Part shown: one piece after another, positions 63,936 through 64,000 of the stretch
Position numbering within the stretch: position 1 is the first letter of the stretch
Layout of the letters: every line of letters starts with the position of its first letter
DNA from: Prorocentrum cordatum
Taxonomy: Eukaryota; Sar; Dinophyceae; Prorocentrales; Prorocentraceae
NCBI GenBank assembly: GCA_963575745.1
Contig: CAUYUJ010020156.1
Coordinates: forward strand, 62,001 to 126,000
DNA: 64,000 bases
Direction of reading: 5' to 3'
Translations under genes and position numbers: made by a program
The notes under the pieces: generated by a model
What the model saw: only the letters and a program-made list of their open reading frames with translations
The model's database searches: none
What the model was told of the DNA's origin: nothing

Positions 63936-64000
63936 GACCGGGCAGGCGGGCCGCGCACCAAACCCGGGACCCCGCCCCGGGGCCCGCCGGCAAGCGCTTC

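Noticed and set aside
57150-64000. Search for the NAMPT N-terminal exon (DSYK..HY..YP)
   Set aside because: No minus-strand frame with this motif was found; likely beyond the window.

Overview
The window looks like nuclear DNA of a dinoflagellate. Four lines of evidence point there: exons with AG|G junctions and GC (not GT) intron starts; a very large repeat-filled gene; a Ty1/copia-type LTR retrotransposon with a long, RING-containing gag-pol; and an intronless gene with what looks like a relict dinoflagellate spliced leader in its 5' UTR. No bacterial operon, rRNA, tRNA or CRISPR array was seen.

The main host gene is on the minus strand. Four small exons encode a contiguous 150-residue stretch of nicotinamide phosphoribosyltransferase (NAMPT): 57048-57149, 44841-44893, 40611-40721 and 16015-16200. 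They are collinear and phase-compatible, and are separated by introns of about 12.2, 4.1 and 24.4 kb. Only 452 of about 41,100 bases are coding. The first exon(s) should lie beyond the right edge. The exons after 16015 were not found, so the next intron probably exceeds 16 kb and everything at 1-16014 may be intronic.

Layout from left to right. 1-8560: GC-rich DNA with interrupted minus-strand reading frames of unknown origin, two of them with zinc-binding-like clusters. 8838-13192: about 23 copies of a 189-190 bp satellite, the block being bracketed by an exact 32-bp direct repeat. 13854-15131 (minus): an intact intronless gene with an N-terminal MGCC acylation motif, probably a retrogene nested in the NAMPT gene. 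15250-19236: NAMPT exon and short tandem repeats. 19237-34964: a 15.7-kb LTR retrotransposon on the minus strand, about 90% LTR identity by eye, decayed by frameshifts and stops but with recognisable gag, RING, protease, integrase, RT and RNase H. Scattered through it are 25 copies of a 14-nt mini-hairpin with covarying stems and mostly GNRA loops. 34965-64000: intronic DNA made of degenerate tandem repeats, kilobase-scale GGA/TCC and CAT tracts, a three-copy MITE family, other inverted-repeat elements, an 87-bp and a 66-bp satellite, and a LINE reverse transcriptase fragment, with the NAMPT exons embedded.

Functionally, the host content is one NAD-salvage enzyme gene plus one probably membrane-anchored protein of unknown function. 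Everything else is mobile or repetitive. Many long open frames (up to 930 codons) are artefacts of simple repeats or of satellites whose period is a multiple of three; they are listed under rejected items.
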